DNA from: Lichenostomus cassidix
Lineage: Eukaryota; Chordata; Aves; Passeriformes; Meliphagidae
Length of the DNA: 64,000 bases
Assembly (NCBI GenBank): GCA_008360975.2
Contig: CM039202.1
Location: forward strand, 3,358,128 to 3,422,127
Reading direction: 5' to 3'
Made by a program: the position numbers and the translations under genes. The notes under the pieces are model-generated. The model saw only the letters and a program-made list of their open reading frames with translations, searched no databases and had not been told where the DNA came from. Below are positions 48,375 to 58,800 of this stretch, piece after piece (position 1 is the first letter of the stretch; every line of letters starts with the position of its first letter).

Positions 48375-48490
48375 AGGTGGGATTTAGGGAAGGAATTCCT
48401 GGCTGGGAGGGTGGGGAGGGATGGGATGGAATTCCCAGAGAAGCTGTGGCTGCCCCTGGATCCCTGGAGTGTCCAAGGCCAGGCTGTGCT
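48375..48490 (+). mobile_element. CR1 LINE 3' fragment, right end lost
   Basis: Starts GGGATTTAGGGAAGGAATTC and stops at GTGTCCAAGGCCAGGCTG. The next ~100 bp are unrelated, so the 3' third is missing. Confidence 0.82.
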
Positions 48491-48599
48491 TGTTCCTAAA
48501 AAGGGAAGTGAAGGAGTGGGGAAAGGGCAGGTTGGAAGCTCAGACTGGAGGGTTTAACAACAAAGGGAAAGGGAATTTGATTGGATGTGATGAAATTTT

Positions 48600-48925
48600 G
48601 GGTCCTGGTTGATGAGGAGAGAAAAGAAGGCTCCAGAGAGACCTTTGAGTCCCTTCCAGAGCCCAGAGGGACTGGGGACAAGGGCTGGAGGGACAGGACA
48701 CAGGGAATGGGGACACACTGGGAAAGGGGAGATTGAAATGGGATTTTGGGCAGGACTGAGGGTGGGGAGGGGCTGGGATGGAATTCCCAGAGAAGCTGTG
48801 GCTGTCCCTGGATCCCTGGAGTGTCCAAGGCCAGGCTGGAGCACCCTGGGATGGGGAAGGTGTCCCTGCCATGGGGACAGGGATGATCTCTAAGGTGTCT
48901 CCAACCATTCCACGATTCCACAACC
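48600..48925 (+). mobile_element. CR1 LINE 3' fragment, extended copy
   Basis: Begins in the GAGAGACCTTTGAGTCCCTT region. It continues through GGACAAGGGCTGGAGGGACA and AGAAGCTGTGGCTGTCCCTG and ends at CCAACCATTCCACGATTCC. Confidence 0.88.
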
Positions 48926-48930
48926 TCCAT

Positions 48931-50102
48931 CCCCTGGATCCTTCCCCTGGATCTCCCGGGAAGCTCTGCCAGCCTCGGCTTTGTTTTCTGTTTACCCTTT
49001 CCTCCTCTCCTCCCCTCATGAATATTCATCTGGAGCTCCAAAATAGCCAAGAGCACTTTAATCAGGGCCAATCCACAGCCTAATCAGGGATCAGACTAAT
49101 CAGGAAGTTCGGAGCTCCAGCTCTTGCTGCAGGAGGCAAAACTTCACTCCCAACTCCAGGACGGAGTTTGGCTGAGCCTCTTCTGCGAGAAAAACCATCT
49201 TTTGCATCCTTCCCAGAGGAAAAACCAGGATTTACTGCTCACATCTGGAGGTTTAGAGCTTCTCAGCTGGAGCAGGAGATGCTGGAGGTGTCAGCAGGGT
49301 TGTCACTGGGAAATTACGGGAGGAGCACGGCGCTAATTCAGCCCTGACGTCTGCTGCGCTTCCAGCCGCGGGGATCTGGCTTTTCCAGCCAAACCTTCCA
49401 AATCCTGCGGTTTTTTCCTGAACTTTCTCACGTGGATGGGGTTGAATCCTGCTTGCAGGAGGAGGATTTCCATGCTGGGCTCCTCCCCTGTAGGGTTTTA
49501 TAAATCAGCAGCTTTGCCATCTCCCCAGCTGGGATTTTCCTACACCAATTGTACCTAGAGGGAGGGTGGAAAAAAAAAATAGAGATAAATAAAGGTAAAA
49601 CTTTTTTAAGGTCGAACAAACTTAAAATGAGAGCTCCTGAGGGCTGCAGGCCTGGTTTTTCTTCTCCCTCAGACAGAGAATTTTGCAGAAAATCCTTTAA
49701 CACAACTCACATGAAAGCCTTGGCTTCCCGAAGTCTCCTCAGATATCCAGGACAAAAGCTCCCATTATCTTCCCTCTTTTCCAACCCCAACTTTATGGGA
49801 TAAAGAGCCACAGTGTGCCTGGATTAGGACTTTAATGCAGATTTGCTGATGAGGTTTTCCTTTTGAAAGTCTTCGTTTGTGGAAAAGTGGGGATTTCAAA
49901 ATAAATAATTTCCTTGCCAGGTCATGATCCTGCTCAGGGAGGCAGAGTTTTGATCAAGTCTGGTTGGTGTTGCTGCTTCCTGGGTGGATTTTTCCCTTTT
50001 TCCTTGGAAAATAAGGAGCTGTGGGCTGCATTTCCTGCAGTGCCACCATGGGAGTGGAGCTCCAAAACAAGGAATGGCAGGAATGTTGGGAATGGATCCT
50101 AA
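48931..50102. other. Unique intron segment
   Basis: Unique sequence with a poly-A run at 49570. Nothing coding recognised. Confidence 0.5.
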
Positions 50103-50375
50103 ATGACATCTCCCACCATCCCAGGGTGCTCCAGCCTGGCCTTGGACACTCCAGGGATCCAGGGGCAGCCACAGCTTCTCTGGGAATTCCATCCCAGCCC
50201 CTCCCCACCCTCAGTCCTGCCCAAAATCCCATTTCAATCTCCCCTTTCCCAGTGTGTCCCCATTCCCTGTGTCCTGTCCCTCCATCCTTGTCCCCAGTCC
50301 CTCTGCAGCTCTCCTGGAGCCCCTTTAGGCACAGGAAGGGCTCTGAGCTCTCCCTGGATCATTCCCTTCTCCAGG
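50103..50375 (-). mobile_element. CR1 LINE 3' fragment, left arm of an inverted pair
   Basis: On the minus strand it reads from the GGAGAAGGGAATGATCC block through CAGGACACAGGGAATGGGGA to AGTGTCCAAGGCCAGGCTGG and GATGGTGGGAGATGTC. It lacks the extreme 3' tail. Confidence 0.87.
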
Positions 50376-50454
50376 CTGGACATTCCTGGTGGATTGTGTT
50401 GGATTTTCCAGGCTCTGGCAGGTGACAGTGGACAGCGAAATTGGGGACAGACTG

Positions 50455-50705
50455 TTGGCAAGAGCCTGGAGGGACAGGACACAGGGAATGGGGACACACT
50501 GGGAAAGGGGACATTGAAATGGGATTTTGGGCAGGAATGAGGGTGGGGAGGGGCTGGGATGGAATTCCCAGAGAAGCTGTGGCTGCCCCTGGATCCCTGG
50601 AGTGTCCAAGGCCAGGTTGGGTCACCCTGTGACACTGGGAGATGTCCCTGCCATGGCCGGGCTGGAAAGGGAGAATTTAAGTTCCTCCCAACCCAAACCA
50701 TTCCC
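50455..50705 (+). mobile_element. CR1 LINE 3' fragment, right arm of an inverted pair
   Basis: Extended copy starting at GAGGGACAGGACACAGGGAA and ending in CAACCCAAACCATTCC. Its first ~185 bp are the reverse complement of 50103-50285. Confidence 0.87.
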
Positions 50706-51394
50706 TAACTCCACACCCTGCTTTCCCAGAGCACACAAACTCCCTCCCGAGGCGTTTCCCTCCCCAATTCCCAGCTCCTCGCCGCTTTCCCCGTTCCTTT
50801 AACTAAGTTTTATGCGTTTTAATTTCCTTTTACGACTTCGCCGCCGACTTCCAGCCGCTTCCCGCGACGAGGCGATGAGACAGAGCTCCCGAAAATCCCG
50901 CATCCATCACTGCCTCGTTTCCCTCCTTCCCACCCAGAACCTCTCTCCAGTCCCTTGGACAACCAGAGCTCGCAATTAGACGCAGCCTTTGTGCTCCTGA
51001 TGAAGGGAGATTAATTAAATCAGGGCTTTTCAAGCCTAGAACAAATCCAGGAATGGTTTGGGGGTTTTTTTTTTGGCAGTTTTCTCCTTGCTTTCAACTC
51101 GGAGTCTCTTCATTTCAGGCACCTGGTGTGGAGTGAGGGTTTTTCATTTTCCCTGATGGAGAACAAGACGTTGGGATTTATTCACAATAACTTTTTTAGG
51201 GAAAAGCTGCTTTTCTCTCGCCTCAAAAAGCAAATTATGGAATAAAACAACGTAAGATTGGAGAGAAACTTTATAACCTTCGTTTCCAAGAGGTTTTAAA
51301 GTGGATTTTTCATTTTTAACCACACCTGGGAGAAGAGGGAAACACAGGATAACTCTGTGGGATAAATGGATTCCACGGGATAATGATGACAGGA
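50706..51394. other. Unique segment with a CpG-rich core
   Basis: CpGs cluster at 50750-50930 (CGCCGC, CGACGAGGCG) beside the unique word ACTAAGTTTTATGCGTTTTA. It may be a regulatory element. No gene recognised. Confidence 0.45.
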
Positions 51395-51635
51395 TGAGAA
51401 GGAACAGCCTCAGGTTGTGCCAGAGGAGGTTTAGGTTGGATTTTGGGAAAATCCTTCATGGAAAAGGTTGTCCAGCCCTGGCAGGGTGGAGTCCCCATCC
51501 CTGGGGTTTAGCAGGGATGTGGCACTTGGAGACATGGATCAGTGGTGGCCTTGGCACTGCTGGGGGACAGTTGGAGTCAAAGATCTCAGAGGGCTTTTCC
51601 AACCCAAACCATTCCATAATTCCATGTTTGTTTGC
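51395..51635 (+). mobile_element. CR1 LINE 3' fragment, variant subfamily
   Basis: Carries GTTGTGCCAGAGGAGGTTTA, ATGTGGCACTTGGAGACATG, TCAGTGGTGGCCTTGGCA, then GGGCTTTTCCAACCCAAACC and the ATTCCAT tail. This differs from the GTGTCCAAGGCCAGG type that dominates the window and groups with copies at 8970, 23398, 33070 and 38870. Confidence 0.82.
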
Positions 51636-51758
51636 TCCGCAACAACCTGAACCTCAGGCAGAGCAGAAAAATCAGAATATTTTCAGTTTTCTTTGGAATT
51701 TACACATTTGTGCCATGTTGGGATGATTTGAGGCGTTGAGGTTCCTCAGGGAGATCCT

Positions 51759-51985
51759 GGATTGGCTGGAATTGCAATTTCCCAAATTCTTGGATAATTC
51801 AAATGACAAATGAGTAATTTGGGGAAGGGAAGGGAAGGGAAGGGAAGGGAAGGGAAGGGAAGGGAAGGGAAGGGAAGGGAAGGGAAGGGAAGGGAAAGGA
51901 AGGGAAGGGAAGGGAAGGGAAGGGAAGGGAAGGGAAGGGAAGGGAAGGGAAGGGAAGGGAAGGGAAGGGAAGGGAAGGGAAGGGA
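51759..51985 (+). repeat. Dispersed element ending in a (GGGAA)n array
   Basis: About 33 GGGAA units (51822-51985, one GGAAA variant) follow a 63-bp lead. The lead reads GGATTGGCTGG, then TTCTTGGATAATTCAAATGA and GAGTAATTTG. The same lead precedes the GGGAA array at 8185, so lead and array form one repeated entity. Confidence 0.9.
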
Positions 51986-52139
51986 GAGATTTTAATTCAG
52001 GTGGATAATTTGGCCACCTAAAATGCCACACTTTCCCTCCAGGGAATGAGGTGCAAAATTCCAAGGAAATCTGAGCCAGGCCCATGTGAAATCCCTCAGC
52101 CTGTGCTGGTTTCCTGATGGAATTCTGCTGGAATTTGCT

Positions 52140-52335
52140 ATTATATAGTATATACATAATATATATAATAATATATAACTTGCCTATATATAATAATTAC
52201 TATATATAATATATTAATATACAATAATCACATATATTTTATATTAAATATTTCTTTCTATATTTATAAAATAATATATTGCATTTATGTTTATGTTTAT
52301 GTTTATGTTTATGTTTATGTTTGTGTCATATTTAC
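52140..52335. repeat. TA-rich block with (TTTATG)n
   Basis: ATATATAATA-type sequence followed at 52283-52326 by about seven GTTTAT hexamers. Confidence 0.9.
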
Positions 52336-52749
52336 AAAAATAAAATAATAAAAATGGAATTTATTCCAGAGGGACACAGGGTCACGTCGTGGGGAGATAA
52401 ACGTCCCTTTCCAGAGCTCTTTTTCTGCTCTGGCAGTAGAAAATTCTATAGAAAATTCCCTAGAAAATTCCAGCTCTAACCTGTCCCTCCACCCAGCTGC
52501 TCTCAGGGTTCCATCCCGGCCTGTCCCTCATCCCTCGCTGCTTCCCTGGTCTCTCCCTGCCACCTGCTGGAAAAAACCTGGAAAAATCGGATTTATCCAG
52601 GAAGGGAAGTAGGGCTGGAGGGGGTTTGGGTGGAATTTTTGGGGAGTTTTTAGGAGAAGGAGCTCCAGCCGTGTCCCAAACCCTCCCCTCGTCCGCCCTC
52701 GGAGGTGAGGGTGGAATTCCAGGGGGATTTTTGGGTGAGGAATTGGAGC
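52336..52749. other. Unique intron segment
   Basis: Moderately G+C-rich with no repeat or exon recognised. Confidence 0.5.
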
Positions 52750-53057
52750 AGGGATATACTTGATATAAAAATATAAAATATTTTTCTATTTTACTACATA
52801 TATATATAAATATATAATTTTTAAAATATAAAAATATAAATATATATATGTATAAATATATATATAAATATTTCACTATATAAATATGTATAGCTGTAAT
52901 TATCTATCTTATATATACTAGATATCTATTTTATAATATAAATATCTATTTACTCTATAGTAAGTATATATTTATTATGCAAGTATATTATATTTACATT
53001 AATATAATACATTTATGCAGTCTATAAATATATAAATTATATATTTATCAAATACAA
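52750..53057. repeat. TA-rich low-complexity block
   Basis: Long runs of (TA)n, TATATAAA and ATAAATAT. It is likely unstable, and I see no coding signal. Confidence 0.9.
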
Positions 53058-53175
53058 CAGCCCAGGGAAGCTGTGGATGCTCCTGGATTGATCCCAGGAA
53101 GTGTCCAAGGCCAGGACAGGATGGGATTTAAGGTCATTCCCAACCCAAACCATCCCGGAATTCCATCATCCCAAA
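53058..53175 (+). mobile_element. CR1 LINE 3' fragment
   Basis: Retains CAGGGAAGCTGTGGATGCTC, the AGTGTCCAAGGCCAGG block and the AACCCAAACCATCCC tail. The middle portion (the GGAGCA.CCTGG region) is deleted. Confidence 0.78.
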
Positions 53176-53454
53176 TCCATGGGGAAGAAGAATGAATTCA
53201 CAAGAAATCTGTGGGATGGAGGGAAGCAGAATTTAGGGAATTAATGCTAAAAAAAAGATCTTTGGAGAGCCTCAGGCACTGAAACTTCCTCATCTTGAAA
53301 ACAAACCTCGGCAGGAGCCACAATGCCAGAATTCCAGAATTCCAGAATTCCAGAATTCCCACCCCACAGAACCTTCCGGAATGATCCAGAGCTTTCTCTG
53401 GGTTGTTCCTGGAAGGACAGGAGTCAGTGGGCAAAATTGGGATTCATTTACATG
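53176..53454. other. Unique segment with a short AATTCCAG repeat
   Basis: Contains three to four AGAATTCC units at 53330-53360. Otherwise nothing recognised. Confidence 0.5.
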
Positions 53455-54900
53455 CCAAAAAATGAAATTTTCCCTTTTTTTCCCCTTATTTTTCCCTTTT
53501 TTTTCCCCTTAAATATACAAAGGGATTATTTTTCCAGGGAGGTTTGGATGATTTTTCCCATTTTTTCCCCTCAAATGTGCAAAGATCAAACCCAGGATGG
53601 CTTTTCCAGGAAAGTTGGGATGGTTTTTTCCTTTTTTGCCCCCTTAAATGTAGAAAAATCAAATACAGGATGATTTTTCCAGGGAGGTTTGGGTAGTTTT
53701 TCCCCCCTTTTGTCCCCTTTTGTCCCCCTTAAATGTACAAAGATCAAAACCCAAAGATTTTTCCAGGGAAGTTGGGATGTTTTTCCCTTTTTTTCCCCTT
53801 AAATGTGCAAAGATCAAATCCCAGATGATTTTTCCAAGGAGATTTGGGTGGTTTTTCCCCTTTTTATCCCTTTAAATGTACAAAGAGATGATTTTTCCAG
53901 GCAGGATTGGGTGACTTTCCCCTTTTTTCCCCTTAAACCTGCAAAGACCAAACCCAGGATGGTTTTTCCAAGAGAGTGAAGTGGTTTCCCCCTTTTTTTT
54001 CCCCTTAAATGTACAAAAATCAAACCCAGGATGGTTTTTCTGAGGCAGTTAGGGTGTTTTTTCCCCTTTTTCTCCCCTTAAATGTACAAAGGGATGATTT
54101 TTCCAGGGAGGTTAGGATGTTTTTTCCCATCTTTTCCCCTTAAATGTACAAAGATCAAACCCAGGATGGTTTTTCCAGGGAGATTTGGGTGGTTTTCCCA
54201 TTTTTTTCCCCTTTAAATGTACAAAAATCAAACCTAGGATTATTTTTCCAGGGAGGTTTGGGATGGTTTTCCCTATTTTTTCCCATTAAATCAACAAAAA
54301 TCAAACCCGAGATGATTTTTCCAGGGAGATTTGGGTGTTTTTCCTATTTTTTTCCTCTTAAATGTACAAAGGGATGATTTTTCCAGGGAGGATGGGATGT
54401 TTTTTCCCTTTTTTTTCCCCTTAAACGTGCAAAGATCAAACCCAGGACGATTTTTCCAAGAGAGTGAAGTGTTTTTCCCATTTTTTTCCCCTTTAAATGT
54501 ACAAAAATCAAACCCAGGACGATTTTTCCAGGGAGGGTTGGGATGTTTTTCCCTATTTTTTCCCATTAAATCAACAAAAATCAAACCTAGGATTATTTTT
54601 CCAGGGAGGTTAGGATGTTTTTTCCCTTTTTTCCCCTTTAAATGTACAAAAATCAAACCCAGGATGGTTTTTCAAGGGCAGTTTGGGTGTTTTTTCCCTT
54701 TTTTCCCCTTAAATTTACAAAGGGATGATTTTTCCAGGGAGGGTTGGGATGTTTTTCCCTATTTTTTCCCATTAAATCAACAAAAATCAAACCCGAGATG
54801 ATTTTTCCAGGGAGGTTTGGGTGTTTTTTGCCATTTTTTTCCCCTCAAATGTGCAAAGATCAAACCCAGGATGGTTTTCCCAGGGAGGTTGGGATGTCCT
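53455..54900 (+). repeat. 1.4-kb minisatellite of ~73-bp units
   Basis: About twenty units of AAATGTACAAAGATCAAACC, CAGGATGxTTTTTCCAGGGA, GGTTTGGGATG and a TTTTTCCCCTT tract. Units vary in length because the T/C tract slips and because some carry a short AAAGGGATGA junction in place of AAAGATCAAACCCAGGATG. This looks like a second unit type interspersed with the first. Translations such as GxFSLFFPIKSTKIKP are products of the repeat, not a protein family. Confidence 0.94.
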
Positions 54901-55134
54901 TGTCCCGGGTGAGGCTCAGATCCCACAGGGATTGAGGACAAACCGGGCTGTTTGGGATTTAGGAGGATTTAGGACCAGAACTCCCCAATTCCCTCACCCC
55001 AAAATCCCAAATCCAAGCCCATTCCCGCAGTTCCCGTTTTCCTTCCAGCAGAGGAGCGAGAGCTGCAAAATCAAGTCTCTGCAGCCCTCTAGTGCCGGAA
55101 AAACACGGGAAAAAAACTGGAAAAATTGAATTTT

Positions 55135-55190
55135 GTGGGATTTAGGGATGGGATTTAAGGTCACTTCCCACCCAATCCATCCCAGGATCA
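55135..55190 (+). mobile_element. CR1 tail fragment
   Basis: Only the last ~50 bases of a CR1 3' end survive (GGGATTTAAGGTCACTTCCCACCCAATCCATCCC). Confidence 0.55.
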
Positions 55191-55194
55191 TTCG

Positions 55195-55258
55195 GGACGG
55201 AGAAGGTGACAAAGTGAAGGTGACAACGTGAAGGTGACAACGTGAAGGTGACAAAGGT
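55195..55258 (+). repeat. Short 14-bp repeat (GAAGGTGACAACGT)n
   Basis: Four tandem units directly after the CR1 tail fragment. Confidence 0.85.
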
Positions 55259-55339
55259 GGCTTTTCGATGGCCTTGCAGGATGAGGAAAAAAGAATTCTG
55301 CCTGTGGTGTAGATGTGCCTTTGGGTGTTAAAACTGATG

Positions 55340-55623
55340 TGGTTCAATAAGAAATTGAAATATAAAATTAAAATATGTTTTTAAATTATTAAAAATTAAT
55401 AAAAATAATAAAAATTAATAAAACATAAAAATATATCATATAAAATAATAATTTTGTCGTTTCATTAAATTATGATATTATATTAATATAATAAATATAT
55501 TGATGATTTTCTGTAAAATATAAAGTATGAAGTATAAAGTGTAAAGTATACAGTATAAAGTATAAAAAGTATAAAGTATAAAATTAAAATAGAATCAGAT
55601 AATGTAACATAACAACATAACAT
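55340..55623. repeat. A+T-rich block with (AGTATAAAGT)n
   Basis: Low-complexity A+T sequence. Between 55515 and 55585 it has seven or eight tandem (A)GTATAAA units. Otherwise it is AATTAATAAAAA-like. Confidence 0.85.
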
Positions 55624-55780
55624 AAATGGAATGGAATGGAATGGAATGGAATAGAATGGATAGAATAGAATAGAATAGAATAGAATAGAATAGAATAGAA
55701 TAAAATAAAATAAAATAAAATAAAATAAAATAAAATAAAAAAATAAAATAAAATAAAATAAAATAAAATAAAATAAAATA
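55624..55780 (+). repeat. Pentanucleotide array grading GGAAT to AGAAT to AAAAT
   Basis: About seven GGAAT units (55624-55658) pass into AGAAT units (about 55665-55700). These pass into AAAAT units up to 55780, with one A inserted near 55740. All three blocks keep the same 5-bp period. Confidence 0.93.
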
Positions 55781-55790
55781 ACCAGGGTCA

Positions 55791-56194
55791 GGGATTCATG
55801 GCCAGGCTGTGACTATTCCCTTTCCACACAATCAACATTCCTGGGAAAAAAGGACCAAAACTTTTCAGAATTCAGCAAATCTTCCCAGCCGGAGAGGGGG
55901 AAGCTGGGAATTGTTAAAATATTCCCATCTGAAGGTTAAAAATGTGCATTTTGGGAGTGCTCTGGTAGTTCAGCAGGAATCTGGGAGAGGGAAACTCCAA
56001 AAAAGCAGATTTTTCCTTGGAAAGAGCCCTGAAGGAGAACCAGAGAACTCCGAGGACAGACCTGTGGGATTTTCCCTTCCCTGGAAACCCAGGAGGGGAG
56101 GATTTGTTTTGTTCTGAATTAAAAAGGGATTTTTCCAGGGATTTTTCCCAGTTCGGCCATGGAAATGGGAACCCCTGGAGAGGTGGTGAGAAAA
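55791..56194. other. Unique intron segment
   Basis: No gene or repeat recognised apart from the first hints of the 65-bp array at its right end. Confidence 0.5.
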
Positions 56195-56707
56195 TGAGGA
56201 TTTTTGGCTCTTTCCAGGGTTTGTTTTTCTGGATTCCCACTGGAAAAGGTGAAAATTAGGCTTTTTTTTCTCTTTCTAGGGTTTGTTTTTTCTGGATTCC
56301 CACTGGAAAAGGTGAAAAGGAGGATTTTGGCTTTTCCCGAGGTTTGCTTTCCTGGATTCCCAAATGGAAAAGGTGAAAATTAGGGTTTTGGGGCTTTTCC
56401 CAAGGGTTTTCCTGGATTCCCAATGGAAAAGGTGAAAATGAGGCTTTTGGGGTTTTCCTGGGGTTTGCTTTTCTGGATTCCCACTGGAAAGGTGAAAATG
56501 AGGATTTTTGCTCTTTCCATGGTTTGTTTTTCTGGATTCCCTATGGAAAAGGTGAAAATTAGGGTTTTGGGACTTTTCCTGAGGGTTTGTTTTTCTGGAT
56601 TCCCACTGGAAAAGGTGAAAATTAGGATTTTTGGCTTTTCCTGGGGTTTGCTTTTCTGGATTCCAACTGGAAAATGTGCAAATTAGGGGTTTTACCTTTC
56701 CAGGTTC
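56195..56707 (+). repeat. ~65-bp minisatellite entering the gap
   Basis: About eight units of GGTTTGTTTTTCTGGATTCC, CACTGGAAAAGGTGAAAAT, then TAGG and TTTTGG. The array runs into the gap and is cut by it. Confidence 0.92.
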
Positions 56708-57207
56708 NNNNNNNNNNNNNNNNNNNNNNNNNNNNNNNNNNNNNNNNNNNNNNNNNNNNNNNNNNNNNNNNNNNNNNNNNNNNNNNNNNNNNNNNNNNNN
56801 NNNNNNNNNNNNNNNNNNNNNNNNNNNNNNNNNNNNNNNNNNNNNNNNNNNNNNNNNNNNNNNNNNNNNNNNNNNNNNNNNNNNNNNNNNNNNNNNNNNN
56901 NNNNNNNNNNNNNNNNNNNNNNNNNNNNNNNNNNNNNNNNNNNNNNNNNNNNNNNNNNNNNNNNNNNNNNNNNNNNNNNNNNNNNNNNNNNNNNNNNNNN
57001 NNNNNNNNNNNNNNNNNNNNNNNNNNNNNNNNNNNNNNNNNNNNNNNNNNNNNNNNNNNNNNNNNNNNNNNNNNNNNNNNNNNNNNNNNNNNNNNNNNNN
57101 NNNNNNNNNNNNNNNNNNNNNNNNNNNNNNNNNNNNNNNNNNNNNNNNNNNNNNNNNNNNNNNNNNNNNNNNNNNNNNNNNNNNNNNNNNNNNNNNNNNN
57201 NNNNNNN
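56708..57207. other. Assembly gap of 500 N
   Basis: Exactly 500 undetermined bases, probably a placeholder of unknown true size. It is flanked by tandem arrays on both sides. TGFA exon 2 could be hidden here. Confidence 0.98.
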
Positions 57208-57850
57208 TTCAGCATTCCCTGGTTTTAGGATTCCCTGATTTCAGCATTCCCTCATTTTAGCATTCCATAATTTTAGCATTCTGTGCTTTTAGGATTCCAT
57301 TATTTTAGCATTCCCCTGATTTTAGCATTCTGTGATTTTAGGATTCCATAATTTCAGGATTCCCTGATTTCTGCATTCCCTGATTTTTAGCATTCCCTGA
57401 TTTGAGCATTCCGTGATTCTTGCATTCCATAATTTTAGCATTCTGTGATTTTAGGATTCCATTACTTTAGGATTCCCTGATTACAGCATCCCCTGATTTT
57501 TGCATTCCATAATCTTAGGATTCCCTGATTTCAGGATTCCACGATTTTAAGATCCCCTGGTTTTAGGATTCCATAGTTTCACAATTCCCTGATTTTAGCA
57601 TTCCATATTTTTAGCATTCCCTGATTTCAGCATCCCATGATTTTAGCATTCTGTGATTTTAGGATTCCATGATTTTTGCTTGCATTCCCTGCTTTTAGCA
57701 TTCCCAGCTTTTAGCGTCCCCTGATTTCAGCATTCCATCATTTTAGGATCCCCTGATTTCAGGATTCTCTGATTTCAGCATTCCCTGGCTTTAGGATTCC
57801 CTGATTTCCACATCCCCTTGTTTCAGGATTCCCTGTTTTCAGCATTCCCA
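57208..57850 (+). repeat. ~16-bp minisatellite (GATTTTAGCATTCCCT type) after the gap
   Basis: About forty degenerate units of ATTCCxTGATTTTAGC or ATTTTAGGATTCC. The array emerges directly from the assembly gap, so its true length is unknown. Confidence 0.9.
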
Positions 57851-58214
57851 GTTTTCCAGATCCCTCTCCCAGCATTCCCACCCCCCTGGCTCCAATTTCC
57901 CCAAACCCACAGCGCAGGAACTCGAGGAGCCTTTGAAGCGCCGCAGTCGGATGTTCCCCATTCCCACCACATTCCCGGCTGAGGATATTCCCTTCCTGCA
58001 TCCCATAACTCAAACCAGCCTGGGATTAATGGGAAACAGGGATTGAACCCTCTGCTCGTCCCTCCTAAGCGCTTTAGGAAATTCCTTTGGGATTATTTCA
58101 AGCAGGACCCATTTGGGCTCATTTGGGGGCTGCTGGGTCACGTCCTGCGCTGTGATCCCAAAATCAACCCTAAAGCGGAGCTGCTGCACCTGATTGGTGC
58201 CAAATTCCCAAAAA
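57851..58214. other. Unique CpG-bearing intron segment
   Basis: A short unique stretch with CpGs near 57910-57960 (GCGCAGG, CTCGAGG, GCGCCGC). A relative of the intron part of the exon 3 repeat unit lies at about 58126-58200. No credible exon was found. Confidence 0.5.
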
Positions 58215-58800
58215 ATGCCAATTTTTCCCCATTTCTTCCCCGACTTTTCCCCATCTTTTCCCCATTTTTCCCCTCTTTTCTCCACGTTTTCCCCATTTTT
58301 CCCCATTTTTTCCCCAGTTTCCCCCCATATTTCCTCTTTTTTCTCCATTTTTCCCTGTTTTTTCTTCATATTTTCCCCTGGTTTTCCCCCATTTTCCCCC
58401 ATTTTTTCCCTGTTTTTTCCCCATTTTTTTCCTGTTTTTCCCCATTTTTTCCGTTTTTTCCCTATTTTTTCCCCTTTTTCTCTGTTTTCCCCCCATTTTT
58501 TCCCACCTTTTCCCCATTTTTTCCCCTTTTTTCCCCATTTTTCCCCATTTTTCCCCATTTATTCCCCATTTTTTCCCCACTTTTCCCTGTTTTTTCCCCA
58601 TTGTCCCCCTCTTTTTTCCCCTCTTTTTCCCCTGCTTTTTCCCCATTTTTTCCCCTTTTTTCTTCACTTTTCCCCCTTTTTTCCTCCATTTCTTCCCTGT
58701 TTATTCTCCATTTCCCCCCTTTTTTTCCCTGTTTTTTTTTTTTCTGTTTATTCCCCATTTTTCCCCTTTTTCCCCAATTTCTTCCCCATTTTTCTTGCAG
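58215..58800 (+). repeat. Polypyrimidine tract (TTTTTCCCCA)n before the exon 3 copies
   Basis: Nearly 600 bases of T and C with scattered A and G, in runs such as CCCCATTTTTTCCCC. The tract ends in a good acceptor at 58800. Both strands appear open in several frames only because the composition is so biased. It is much longer than an ordinary splicing polypyrimidine tract. Confidence 0.9.
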
